The notes beneath the pieces were generated by a model. That model did not search any database. It was given only the letters and a program-made list of their open reading frames with translations, and was not told where the DNA came from. The translations under genes and the position numbers were made by a program. A stretch of DNA of 64,000 nucleotides. Origin: Rhizobium sp. (GTDB taxonomy: Bacteria > Pseudomonadota > Alphaproteobacteria > Rhizobiales > Rhizobiaceae). Of this stretch, positions 8,890-16,249 are shown piece by piece. The stretch lies in NCBI GenBank assembly GCA_027533385.1, contig JAPZUE010000018.1, positions 124,001 to 188,000 on the forward strand, in the 5' to 3' direction. How positions within the stretch are numbered: position 1 is the stretch's first letter; the number at the start of each line of letters is the position of its first letter.

Positions 8890-10368
8890 ATGCCCTTGCC
8901 CCCTTCCCTGACCAGCCTGACCGACGAAGCCGCGATCGCGCTAGACAATCTCGCCGATCGTGCGGCCCACCTCGTCAACCCGACGATAAGGCTCGGCGTG
9001 ACCGGACTGTCGCGGGCGGGCAAGACAGTTTTCATCTCGTCACTGGTGCACAATCTTCTGCATGGCGGTCGCCTGCCGCTCTTCGAACCGCTGCGCTCGG
9101 GCCGGATGACCGGGGCCACCCTGCAGGAACAACCCGACGATGCCGTCCCGCGCTTTCAGTACGAGGATCATATCCGTGCCCTCGTCGAAGAGCGCGTCTG
9201 GCCGGATTCGACCCGCGCCATTTCCGAGCTTCGCCTGACAATCGAATACAACAGTGCCAGCAGCTTCAGCCGGATGTTTTCATCCGGCAAGCTGTCGATC
9301 GACATCGTCGATTATCCCGGCGAGTGGCTGCTCGACCTGCCCCTGCTCGCCCAGGACTATCGGACCTTTTCCGCCAATGCGGCGATGCTCGCTGAAAGCG
9401 GTGTGCGCGCCGAACTCGCACAGGAATGGCTGGACCTTGCCGCCGCCGCCGATCCGGACGGTCCGGCGGATGAAATGACCGCGCGTCGTCTGGCTGAAGC
9501 CTTCACGACCTATCTGAGGCGCTGCAAATCAGACGAACGCTCACTCTCGACCCTGCCGCCGGGGCGTTTCCTCATGCCGGGCGATCTCGAAGGTTCGCCA
9601 GCGCTCACATTCGCGCCCCTGCCCGTCATCCCGGAAGGACGGGCAGCGAAGGGATCGCTGCGGGCGATGATGGAACGCCGCTTCGAGGCCTACAAGAACG
9701 TCGTGGTGAAGCCCTTCTTCCGCGACCACTTTGCAAGGCTCGATCGCCAGATCGTGCTCGTTGATGCGCTGCAGGCCATCAATCGCGGCCCGGAGGCCGT
9801 ACAGGACCTGGAACGGGCGCTGGGCGACGTGCTCGCCTGCTTCCGCGCCGGCTCCAACAACATCCTGACGTCCCTCATCCGTCGTCGCATCGACCGGGTG
9901 CTGGTCGCGGCCACCAAGGCCGATCACCTGCATCATGAAAGCCATGACCGGCTCGAGGTGCTGACACGCCGGCTCGTCAACCGTGCCATCCAGACGATCG
10001 GCATGAGTGGTGCCGGCATCGAGGTCATGGCGCTCGCCTCTGTGCGGGCGACTCGCGAGGCCAACGTCAGGCAGGACGGCCATGATCTTCCCGTCATCGT
10101 CGGAACGCCGATGGCCGGCGAACGCATCGGTGACGAAGTCTTCGACGGCAATCGCAAGACAGCCGTCTTCCCGGGCGACCTGCCGCGCGATCCGGAAGCC
10201 TATTTCCGCTTCGTGGACGCGGGCGATGCCTCGGCCGCCCTGCCCGACTTGAGCATCGTGCGCTTCCGCCCACCGCAGCTCGACAACAAGCAGGGCGTGA
10301 CCCTCTCGGTGCCGCATATCCGCCTCGACCGGGCACTGCAATTCCTGCTGGGAGACCGTCTCGCATGA
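8890..10368 (+). CDS. YcjX family GTP-binding protein (DUF463)
   Basis: A 492-residue predicted P-loop NTPase of the YcjX/DUF463 family. The Walker A motif GLSRAGKT is at residues 39-46, after a conserved IRLGVTGLS strand, and IDIVDYPGEW is a Walker B-like element. The family is linked to envelope or heat stress in enterics, but its biochemical role is not settled. The ATG at 8890 is chosen because AGGA precedes it and the family N-terminus begins there (MPLPPSLTSLTDEA); a longer in-frame reading to 8800 is likely leader. The stop overlaps the start of the next gene by four bases, indicating translational coupling, as in the ycjX-ycjF pair of other proteobacteria. Confidence 0.9.
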   Translation: MPLPPSLTSLTDEAAIALDNLADRAAHLVNPTIRLGVTGLSRAGKTVFISSLVHNLLHGGRLPLFEPLRSGRMTGATLQEQPDDAVPRFQYEDHIRALVEERVWPDSTRAISELRLTIEYNSASSFSRMFSSGKLSIDIVDYPGEWLLDLPLLAQDYRTFSANAAMLAESGVRAELAQEWLDLAAAADPDGPADEMTARRLAEAFTTYLRRCKSDERSLSTLPPGRFLMPGDLEGSPALTFAPLPVIPEGRAAKGSLRAMMERRFEAYKNVVVKPFFRDHFARLDRQIVLVDALQAINRGPEAVQDLERALGDVLACFRAGSNNILTSLIRRRIDRVLVAATKADHLHHESHDRLEVLTRRLVNRAIQTIGMSGAGIEVMALASVRATREANVRQDGHDLPVIVGTPMAGERIGDEVFDGNRKTAVFPGDLPRDPEAYFRFVDAGDASAALPDLSIVRFRPPQLDNKQGVTLSVPHIRLDRALQFLLGDRLA

Positions 10369-11471
10369 AGAAACCGACAGTTCCCCCGATCGGTACCGCC
10401 GGCACGCCGACACCGGATCTCCAGCGGCGGCCCGCAGCCTTCACCGTTCAACCGGATGAAGACACAACCCGCCCGACCGAAGCCCTGAACCGCCCGCCGC
10501 GCAGCTTTGCCGGCGATGTGGTCATTGTCCCCGACGAAGAAGATCCCTTCCTCGCCGCCGCAGAGGACATGCCGCCGGTTCCCGTCGCAGAACCCCGGCA
10601 CAGACGGTTTTCCTTCGCCAAACTGGCGACAGGCGCCTTCGGCATCCTTCTGTCGCTCGCCTTCGGCCTCTGGGTCGATCGCCTGGTGACGGATCTCTTT
10701 GCCCGGGCCGACTGGCTTGGATATGTGGCACTGACGGTGCTAGCCGTTGGACTGATCGCGCTCGTGATCGCCGTGGGACGCGAGCTTGTCGGCCTGTGGC
10801 GCCTCGACAAGGTTCAGGATCTGAAGGCAGAGGCGGAAGCAGCAGCCGAGAGCGGAAAGCGCAAGCAGGCAGCCTCTGTTGTCAAGAAATTGACTGGCCT
10901 TGTTGCCCATCGCGCCGAAACCGCGCGCGGCCAGAAAACGCTCGCCGCCGTCGAAGACGACATCATCGACGCACCGCATCTGATCGAGCTTGCCGAGCGC
11001 GAGCTTCTGGCGCCGCTCGATCTGAAGGCCCGCGCCCTGATTCTGAATTCAGCCAAGCGAGTTTCGGTGGTGACTGCGGTCAGCCCGCGCGCCGTGGTCG
11101 ATCTGGCCTATGTCCTGTTCGAGGTCGTGCGCCTCGTGCGCGCCATGGCAGATCTCTATGGCGGCCGCCCCGGCTCCTTTGGCATGCTGAGACTTTTGAG
11201 GGACGTCTTTGCCCATCTCGCGGTAACAGGCTCGATCGCCATCGGCGACGGCCTTGCCCAGCAGGTGCTCGGCCATGGCCTTGCGGCGCGCCTTTCGACC
11301 CGCCTGGGCGAAGGTGTGATCAATGGCCTGATGACCGCGCGCATCGGCATCGCCGCCATGGATCTCTGCCGCCCCTTGCCCTTCCGCGCAACAAAACGCC
11401 CCGGCATCGGCGACTTCATCGGCGACCTCACCCCGTCGATGACGGGCAAGGATCGCGACAGAAGGGGCTGA
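10365..11471 (+). CDS. YcjF/TIGR01620-type inner membrane protein (DUF697)
   Basis: A 368-residue inner membrane protein of the YcjF family. Residues 1-80 are Pro-rich and probably cytoplasmic; two membrane helices follow at about 86-105 and 117-137 (ATGAFGILLSLAFGLWV; LGYVALTVLAVGLIALVIAV). The C-terminal half is the DUF697-like domain, with Gly/Ala-rich helices (GSIAIGDGLAQQVLGHGLAARLSTRLGEG is split here by function, not shown in full). It starts inside the stop of the YcjX gene (ATGA overlap) so the two are made together. Function is unknown beyond the association with YcjX. Confidence 0.85.
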   Translation: MKKPTVPPIGTAGTPTPDLQRRPAAFTVQPDEDTTRPTEALNRPPRSFAGDVVIVPDEEDPFLAAAEDMPPVPVAEPRHRRFSFAKLATGAFGILLSLAFGLWVDRLVTDLFARADWLGYVALTVLAVGLIALVIAVGRELVGLWRLDKVQDLKAEAEAAAESGKRKQAASVVKKLTGLVAHRAETARGQKTLAAVEDDIIDAPHLIELAERELLAPLDLKARALILNSAKRVSVVTAVSPRAVVDLAYVLFEVVRLVRAMADLYGGRPGSFGMLRLLRDVFAHLAVTGSIAIGDGLAQQVLGHGLAARLSTRLGEGVINGLMTARIGIAAMDLCRPLPFRATKRPGIGDFIGDLTPSMTGKDRDRRG

Positions 11472-11611
11472 GATCGCCGCGGCACATTGCGAGACCCGTG
11501 ACTTTTGCCGGTTGTCGAGAACGGCATTTGAGGGTAATGGCAATGATGCATTAACCATTTTTCCGCTAGGGTCTTCGCGGGGTTTCTGGTTTCTCGTACC
11601 AAGGCAAATCG

Positions 11612-12163
11612 ATGTTCTCTCGCTCCTCGACATTCGGCCGTTGCGCCGCCATCCTTGCCGTTGCCGCACTCATGCCGGTGACGGTTGCCGATGCTGCTTC
11701 ACGCGACAAGCGCTTCTTCGAATCCGTTGCCGGGGTCTGGAAAGGTCCGGGCGAGATCGTTGCAGGAAAATACAAGGGCACGAAGTTTACCTGCAACCTC
11801 ACCGGCCTGCCGGCCGAGGGCAAGGAAACCGGCCTGAAGCTCGACGGCACCTGCCGCGTCGGCATGTTCAGCCAGCCCATGTCTGCGGTGATCTCGCAGG
11901 CCGGCGGCAGCTACAAGGGCCAGTTCCTGGATGGCGCCGAGGGCAAGGGTCTCGACATCGTTTCGGGCAGCGTGACCGGCAACCGCGCAGTCATGGGCAT
12001 CAACAGGAACAAGCTGAACGGCGCCATGGTCGCTCGTCTTGAAGAAGACGATGCGATGAACATCACGATTTCGGTGAAGGTCGAGGATCGCATGATCCCG
12101 GTCATCGGCCTCAAGCTGAACCGCCAGGCAACCGCCATGGCAGAAACAGCCGAAAACGACTGA
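11612..12163 (+). CDS. Small exported protein of unknown function
   Basis: A 183-residue protein with a clear signal peptide: basic start MFSRSSTFGRC, hydrophobic core AAILAVAALMPVTV, and a likely cleavage at ADAA-S near residue 29. The mature part reads FFESVAGVWKGPGEIVAGKYKGTKFTC then repeated beta-type segments, with two cysteines (in TCNL and GTCRVG) that could form a disulfide. This looks like a small periplasmic beta-barrel-type protein of a kind common in Rhizobiales, but I do not recognise a function. It stands alone, convergent with folK. Confidence 0.75.
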   Translation: MFSRSSTFGRCAAILAVAALMPVTVADAASRDKRFFESVAGVWKGPGEIVAGKYKGTKFTCNLTGLPAEGKETGLKLDGTCRVGMFSQPMSAVISQAGGSYKGQFLDGAEGKGLDIVSGSVTGNRAVMGINRNKLNGAMVARLEEDDAMNITISVKVEDRMIPVIGLKLNRQATAMAETAEND

Positions 12164-12191
12164 CAGGCCGACACCCCCGATCGCCTGGAAT

Positions 12192-12716
12192 TCAACGGCG
12201 CCACCAGGCGCGGTTTTCGTTTGCGACAGCAATCCCCGTCTGGTCAGCCAGACCAAGCCATGTCGAGACGGACTTTCCCTTCACAACCAGTTCCGGATCA
12301 ATATCGGCCAGCGGCAAAAGCACGAAGGCACGTTCGGTCATGCGCGGATGCGGAACCTTCAGGTGCTCGGCATCGATCGTTCTGTCGGCAAATGTCAGGA
12401 TGTCGATATCGATGGTGCGCGGGCCCCAGCGTTCGACACGCACGCGCTTCATCGTCCGCTCGATCTCGAGACAAGCCGCCAGCAATTCCTGCGGCTCGAG
12501 CAGCGTCTCGACAGCAGCACAGGCATTGTAGAAATCGGCCTGATCGGTCTTGCCCCAGGGCGGTGTGCGGTAGAGACGGGATACGGATGTGACGCGACAG
12601 TCATGCCGCTGATCAAGGCGCCGCAGCGCATCGGCCATGGCGGCGACAGGATCACCGATATTGCCGCCAAGTCCAAGCGTTGCCGCCTGAAAGCCCTTAA
12701 TTCCGGTATTGCTCAA
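12192..12716 (-). CDS. folK: 2-amino-4-hydroxy-6-hydroxymethyldihydropteridine diphosphokinase
   Basis: A 174-residue pyrophosphokinase that transfers diphosphate from ATP to 6-hydroxymethyl-7,8-dihydropterin, just before the DHPS step of folate synthesis. Hallmarks: LGLGGNIGDP near the start, VSRLYRTPPWGKTDQADFYN, and the signature RWGPRTIDIDIL followed by PHPRMTERAFVLLPLADI. The start is a TTG at 12716 preceded by AGGTGA. It overlaps the end of folB by 20 bases and is the last gene of the folP-folB-folK operon. Confidence 0.96.
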   Translation of the reverse strand: MSNTGIKGFQAATLGLGGNIGDPVAAMADALRRLDQRHDCRVTSVSRLYRTPPWGKTDQADFYNACAAVETLLEPQELLAACLEIERTMKRVRVERWGPRTIDIDILTFADRTIDAEHLKVPHPRMTERAFVLLPLADIDPELVVKGKSVSTWLGLADQTGIAVANENRAWWRR

Positions 12717-13068
12717 CGCTCACCTGTACATGGTCGAGAATGCCGGCGATCGGAGCGCTCGGCTTGCGCACGGTGATCCGGCAGCGCAGAATTTCGGGAA
12801 ACCGATCGAGAAGCCCCCGGGCGATTGCAAGCGCCAGCGCTTCGATGAGCTGCCGGCGGCTGCCGGTGACGATGTCGCGGATCACCTCGAAGGCAATCCC
12901 GTAATGCACCGTCCCTTCCAACGTGTCGGTCTCGGCAGCCTGAATGGCGTCCACATCGAATTCCGCATCGACGAAGAAGCGCTGACCGAGGACGCCCTCT
13001 TCCGGGAAAACGCCGTGATGGGCGAAGAAGGCACAGTTTTTCAGGGTGATGGTGAATACACCGCTCAT
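12697..13068 (-). CDS. folB: Dihydroneopterin aldolase
   Basis: A 123-residue enzyme that cleaves 7,8-dihydroneopterin to 6-hydroxymethyl-7,8-dihydropterin and glycolaldehyde. Recognisable parts: ITLKNCAFFAHHGVFPEEG with the HHGVFPEE active-site region, FFVDAEFDVD, the conserved YG of TVHYGIAFEVIRD, and a C-terminal RITVRKPSAPI (catalytic Lys in this segment). Length fits the family. The ATG at 13068 overlaps the folP stop by four bases, showing coupling within the folate operon. Confidence 0.96.
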   Translation of the reverse strand: MSGVFTITLKNCAFFAHHGVFPEEGVLGQRFFVDAEFDVDAIQAAETDTLEGTVHYGIAFEVIRDIVTGSRRQLIEALALAIARGLLDRFPEILRCRITVRKPSAPIAGILDHVQVSVEQYRN

Positions 13069-13940
13069 GCAATTGATCCCTTTGCCGCAGCATGTCGCCG
13101 CTCGGCCAGTAACATAGCATCGGCGACCAGCAGCGCGTCGCGGTTGATCGCGACATTGTGGACGCGGAAAACGGAGGCGCCCTTCAATCGCAGCGCAACG
13201 GTGGTCGCGGCAGTTGCGGCATCCCGGTCCCGGGCATCGCGACCTGTCAATGCACCAAGGAAGCGCTTGCGCGACGTGCCCACAAGAAGCGGCAATCCAA
13301 AACCGTGAAGCTCGTCGAAACGCGCCATCAGATCCATATTCTCCTCGGTTGTTTCCTTGGCGAAACCGAAACCGGGATCGAGCATGATTGTTTCACGCCG
13401 AACGCCGGCGCGGGCGGCAATACCAAGCGACAGGTCGAGGAAGTGCTTCTGGTCGGCGATCGGATCGGCAAGCTTGTCCCGACCCCGACCGGTATGCATG
13501 ATGCAGAGCCCCGCGCCATGGTCCGCGGCAACCCTGGCGATATCAGGCTCGCGCTGCAGGCCATGCACGTCGTTGATGATGTGGGCCCCCACCTCGACCG
13601 CCGCCCTTGCGGTGGCAGCGCGATAGGTATCGATCGAGATCAGCGCATCAGTCTCCTGTCGAAGCCGGGAAATGACCGGCACGACGCGCCCGATTTCTTC
13701 ATCAACACTGACTTCCGCCGCGCCCGGCCGCGTCGACTCGCCGCCGATATCGAGAATGGCAGCCCCCTCGTTGACCAAGGTCAGCGCGTACTGAACGGCC
13801 GCATCGACCGTCTCGTGCAGGCCGCCATCGGAGAAGGAATCCGGCGTCACATTGATGATCGCCATGATTGCACCGCGCTCTGTCAGATCGAGCGAGCGGC
13901 CCTGGCCCACATGCCAAATTGTCTGATCAACTCTGGTCAC
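13065..13940 (-). CDS. folP: Dihydropteroate synthase
   Basis: A 291-residue enzyme joining p-aminobenzoate to the pterin diphosphate; the target of sulfonamides. Both signatures are present: MAIINVTPDSFSDGG near residue 25 and ILDIGGESTRPGA near residue 60, plus PGFGFAKETTEENMDLM and the C-terminal LVGTSRKRFLG. The GTG at 13940 (VTRVDQTIWHVG) is chosen because a GAGG/AGGGG stretch precedes it; a longer frame to 14012 adds an Arg-rich stretch unlike the family. It is the first gene of a tight operon with folB and folK. Confidence 0.95.
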   Translation of the reverse strand: MTRVDQTIWHVGQGRSLDLTERGAIMAIINVTPDSFSDGGLHETVDAAVQYALTLVNEGAAILDIGGESTRPGAAEVSVDEEIGRVVPVISRLRQETDALISIDTYRAATARAAVEVGAHIINDVHGLQREPDIARVAADHGAGLCIMHTGRGRDKLADPIADQKHFLDLSLGIAARAGVRRETIMLDPGFGFAKETTEENMDLMARFDELHGFGLPLLVGTSRKRFLGALTGRDARDRDAATAATTVALRLKGASVFRVHNVAINRDALLVADAMLLAERRHAAAKGSIA

Positions 13941-14044
13941 CCGACCCCTGTATCCTCTCGACGGAAAACCGCGAAGCTGCGATAGTGCAGACCGGGTCTG
14001 GCTATGCCCCAAGGGCGCGGCGAATACAACATGCGGAAAAAAGA

Positions 14045-14671
14045 ATGAAGCACACCCGCCGTCTTCGGACCGCCGTCGTGTTTGCGGTCATGATCGGCCT
14101 CTCCCTGCCGCTTTCGGCAAGCGCCGAAGTTGTCGTTGAAAAATCGACCACCTACTTCCAGATCGGCGGCCGGACCGCAGCAGATATCGATGCCGAGCTG
14201 GCCCGCAAGGGACCGTTCACCCAGGCAAGCGGTAGCCGCCACCCGGGCGCCACCCAGATCCGCTTCGGCGGCGATCTGACCTACACCCGACGCGGAAACC
14301 GATGCGCAATCGACGATGTGCGCGTCACCGTCGAGACCAAACTCATTTTGCCGCGCTGGAAAAACCGCAAGCAGGCTTCCAGGGAGATGGCGCTTCTGTG
14401 GGATGCGCTGTCGGCCGACATCAAGCGCCATGAAGAACGCCATGCCGAGATCGCCCGCCAACATGCCAAGCAGCTGGAACAGAGACTGCTGAAATTGCGC
14501 CCGGAACGGGACTGCGAGATCCTGCAGGATCGCGTCGCGACCGTCACCGACGAGGTGACCCTGGCGCATGACGAGGCGCAGATGCGATTCGACATGATCG
14601 AGTCGCGAAACTTTCAGGACCGCATGCTCAGGATCCTGAGATACCGGCGCGAGAGCCAGGAAAACCAGTAG
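14045..14671 (+). CDS. Exported DUF922 family protein, putative zinc-dependent protease
   Basis: A 208-residue protein with a signal peptide (MKHTRRLRTAVVFAVMIGLSLP, cleavage near ASAE at about residue 28). The DUF922 core carries HEERHAEIA, an HxxxH-type metal motif that led to the family being called predicted Zn-dependent proteases; downstream helices are charged and may be coiled. The ATG at 14045 gives a proper signal sequence; an in-frame extension back to 13868 is antisense to folP and rejected. The gene diverges from folP. Proteolysis has not been shown from sequence alone. Confidence 0.83.
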   Translation: MKHTRRLRTAVVFAVMIGLSLPLSASAEVVVEKSTTYFQIGGRTAADIDAELARKGPFTQASGSRHPGATQIRFGGDLTYTRRGNRCAIDDVRVTVETKLILPRWKNRKQASREMALLWDALSADIKRHEERHAEIARQHAKQLEQRLLKLRPERDCEILQDRVATVTDEVTLAHDEAQMRFDMIESRNFQDRMLRILRYRRESQENQ

Positions 14672-14804
14672 AAATCACCCCTGAAACTCAAGGGTCCGTG
14701 TTGCCATATTGCTGCGGCTTGCCCGAGGCTTGCGGCCGCGCCTGTGAATAACCGGCAATTTCTCGGCGTGGCTCTTGATACAAAACTGAAATATAAGTGT
14801 CATC

Positions 14805-14940
14805 GAATACGTTGATTGAGCGTACCCGATTTCCCCGTTCTCCCGGCGCGTCCTGGTGCCACAGGTGCTTCCTCCCTCGCCTGTTTGGCGATGCGCCCGC
14901 TTGCCCCGCTTTCGCTAAAAACGAGAGCGGGGCCTTTTTT
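14805..14940 (+). ncRNA. Candidate trans-acting small RNA with anti-Shine-Dalgarno loop
   Basis: No protein gene occupies 14672-14963, yet this stretch folds into three hairpins in a row. Hairpin 1 is GGCGC, loop GTCCTG, GTGCC (14845-14860). Hairpin 2 is CAGGTG, loop CTTCCTCCCT, CGCCTG (14862-14883), exposing a CCTCCC anti-Shine-Dalgarno sequence. Hairpin 3 is a 12-bp stem with seven-base loop followed by CTTTTTT (14903-14940), a textbook terminator. This is the architecture of rhizobial riboregulators such as the alpha-r14 (NfeR1) and alpha-r8 (mmgR) groups; I cannot tell which, if either. The 5' end is a guess; a -35-like CTTGAT is at 14774, without a convincing -10. Confidence 0.6.
14903..14940 (+). 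terminator. Rho-independent terminator of the candidate small RNA
   Basis: Arms at 14903-14914 and 14922-14933 (one G-T wobble), loop CTAAAAA, then CTTTTTT. Its direction is plus, so it cannot belong to the leftward ferredoxin gene; the DUF922 gene ends 230 bases earlier. Confidence 0.9.
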
Positions 14941-14963
14941 GGCGGGTAGCGCTGACAGCCCTA

Positions 14964-15332
<369 letters not shown>

Positions 15333-15401
15333 CTAAATCGGATAGTCAGTCAACTCACGGCGAAGCGAGGAACGGGCGCATGCACGCGCCCGGGCAGAAG
15401 A

Positions 15402-15776
15402 TCAGCGCGCGAGCTTCAGGATGAAGTGCTCGGCTTCGAGCACAGCTGCCGAGACGGAGGCCAGCGTGTCGACATTGGCGCCCTTGGTCTCGATCAGATC
15501 GGCGGCAGAGGCAACACGCAGGGCGCCGACTGCAATGGCAGCATTGCGCAGACGATTGGCCGCAGCCTTGACTTCCACCTTGCTGCGCTCGCCGGTCAGG
15601 GCCACGAGACAGCCACGCGCCTGGCGGGCGAACATCTGAAGGATCTCGACTTCGACGGCCTTGTCGCCCTTCGTCTGGGTGGCAAGGTGCACGAGGTCGA
15701 TCGGCCGCTGCTGCGACGGGGTCAGACCGTTCAGGTTATCGGGTGCTTCGAATGCGATATTGACTGCAGCTGCCAT
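15402..15776 (-). CDS. HPt-like protein lacking the phosphorylatable histidine
   Basis: A 124-residue helical protein. The N-terminal helix IDLVHLATQTKGDKAVEVE matches the start of alphaproteobacterial HPt domains, and LQMFARQARG continues it. At the place where HPt domains carry the phosphorylated His of an HTLKG-type motif, this protein reads AANRLRNAAIAVGALRVA, so Asn74 replaces His. It is therefore probably unable to accept phosphate and may act as a docking or inhibitory protein in a phosphorelay. Start at 15776 (MAAAVNIAFE) with AAGGA upstream. It lies between the ferredoxin gene and the GPR gene and diverges from the latter. Confidence 0.65.
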   Translation of the reverse strand: MAAAVNIAFEAPDNLNGLTPSQQRPIDLVHLATQTKGDKAVEVEILQMFARQARGCLVALTGERSKVEVKAAANRLRNAAIAVGALRVASAADLIETKGANVDTLASVSAAVLEAEHFILKLAR

Positions 15777-16249
15777 GACTGTGATCCTTCTTTTCTTATT
15801 CTTGGTGCCGACAGTTTGCGGCCCTGCGGTGGGCATCCCGTTAAAATAGCCCGGCTTGGCGCGAAAAAGCTCACACTATGGTTAACGCGAATTAAACCCC
15901 GGCACAGACTGGCTTTTCGACCGAAACCTTGATTGAAATACTGTTAACAAGGGGTGCGACCCGGGGAGCTCCGGAAGCGCATTAATTGTATCGGATGACC
16001 AAATGTGTCAGTACGATACGGTTGATTGGGCAAGGTGCGTAAACTTTGTCTTGAAGCCAGTCGGTGCTAGAACTTCCGGCGGGAACGCCGGCAGCGCAAG
16101 CAGCCGAACTGCAAGAAGAAGAGATTTCGGCTGGCGTGGCGGCAGACGGCATCTCAAGTGAACGGCGGGCTCCGGTAAGGCGTTGCAATGAGCGGCATAG
16201 CAGCGTCAGTCAGACCCGCCGAGAGTAAGCAGTAACGAGGCGTAACCCT
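15777..16249. other. 473-base intergenic region upstream of the GPR-type gene
   Basis: No protein or RNA gene seen. It contains TTAA, six bases, TTAA at 15882-15895 (close to, but one base short of, the seven-base CtrA spacing); a hairpin CCGGCG, GGAA, CGCCGG at 16076-16091; and a plausible promoter with TTGTCT then TAGAAC 16 bases later just before that hairpin. GAGG stands nine bases before the GPR start. Confidence 0.5.

Noticed and set aside
13868..14044. Upstream extension of the DUF922 gene
   Set aside because: Would precede the signal peptide and overlap the folP start; the ATG at 14045 is better.
16076..16091. CCGGCG/CGCCGG hairpin as a terminator
   Set aside because: No T-run on either side; kept only as a leader feature.
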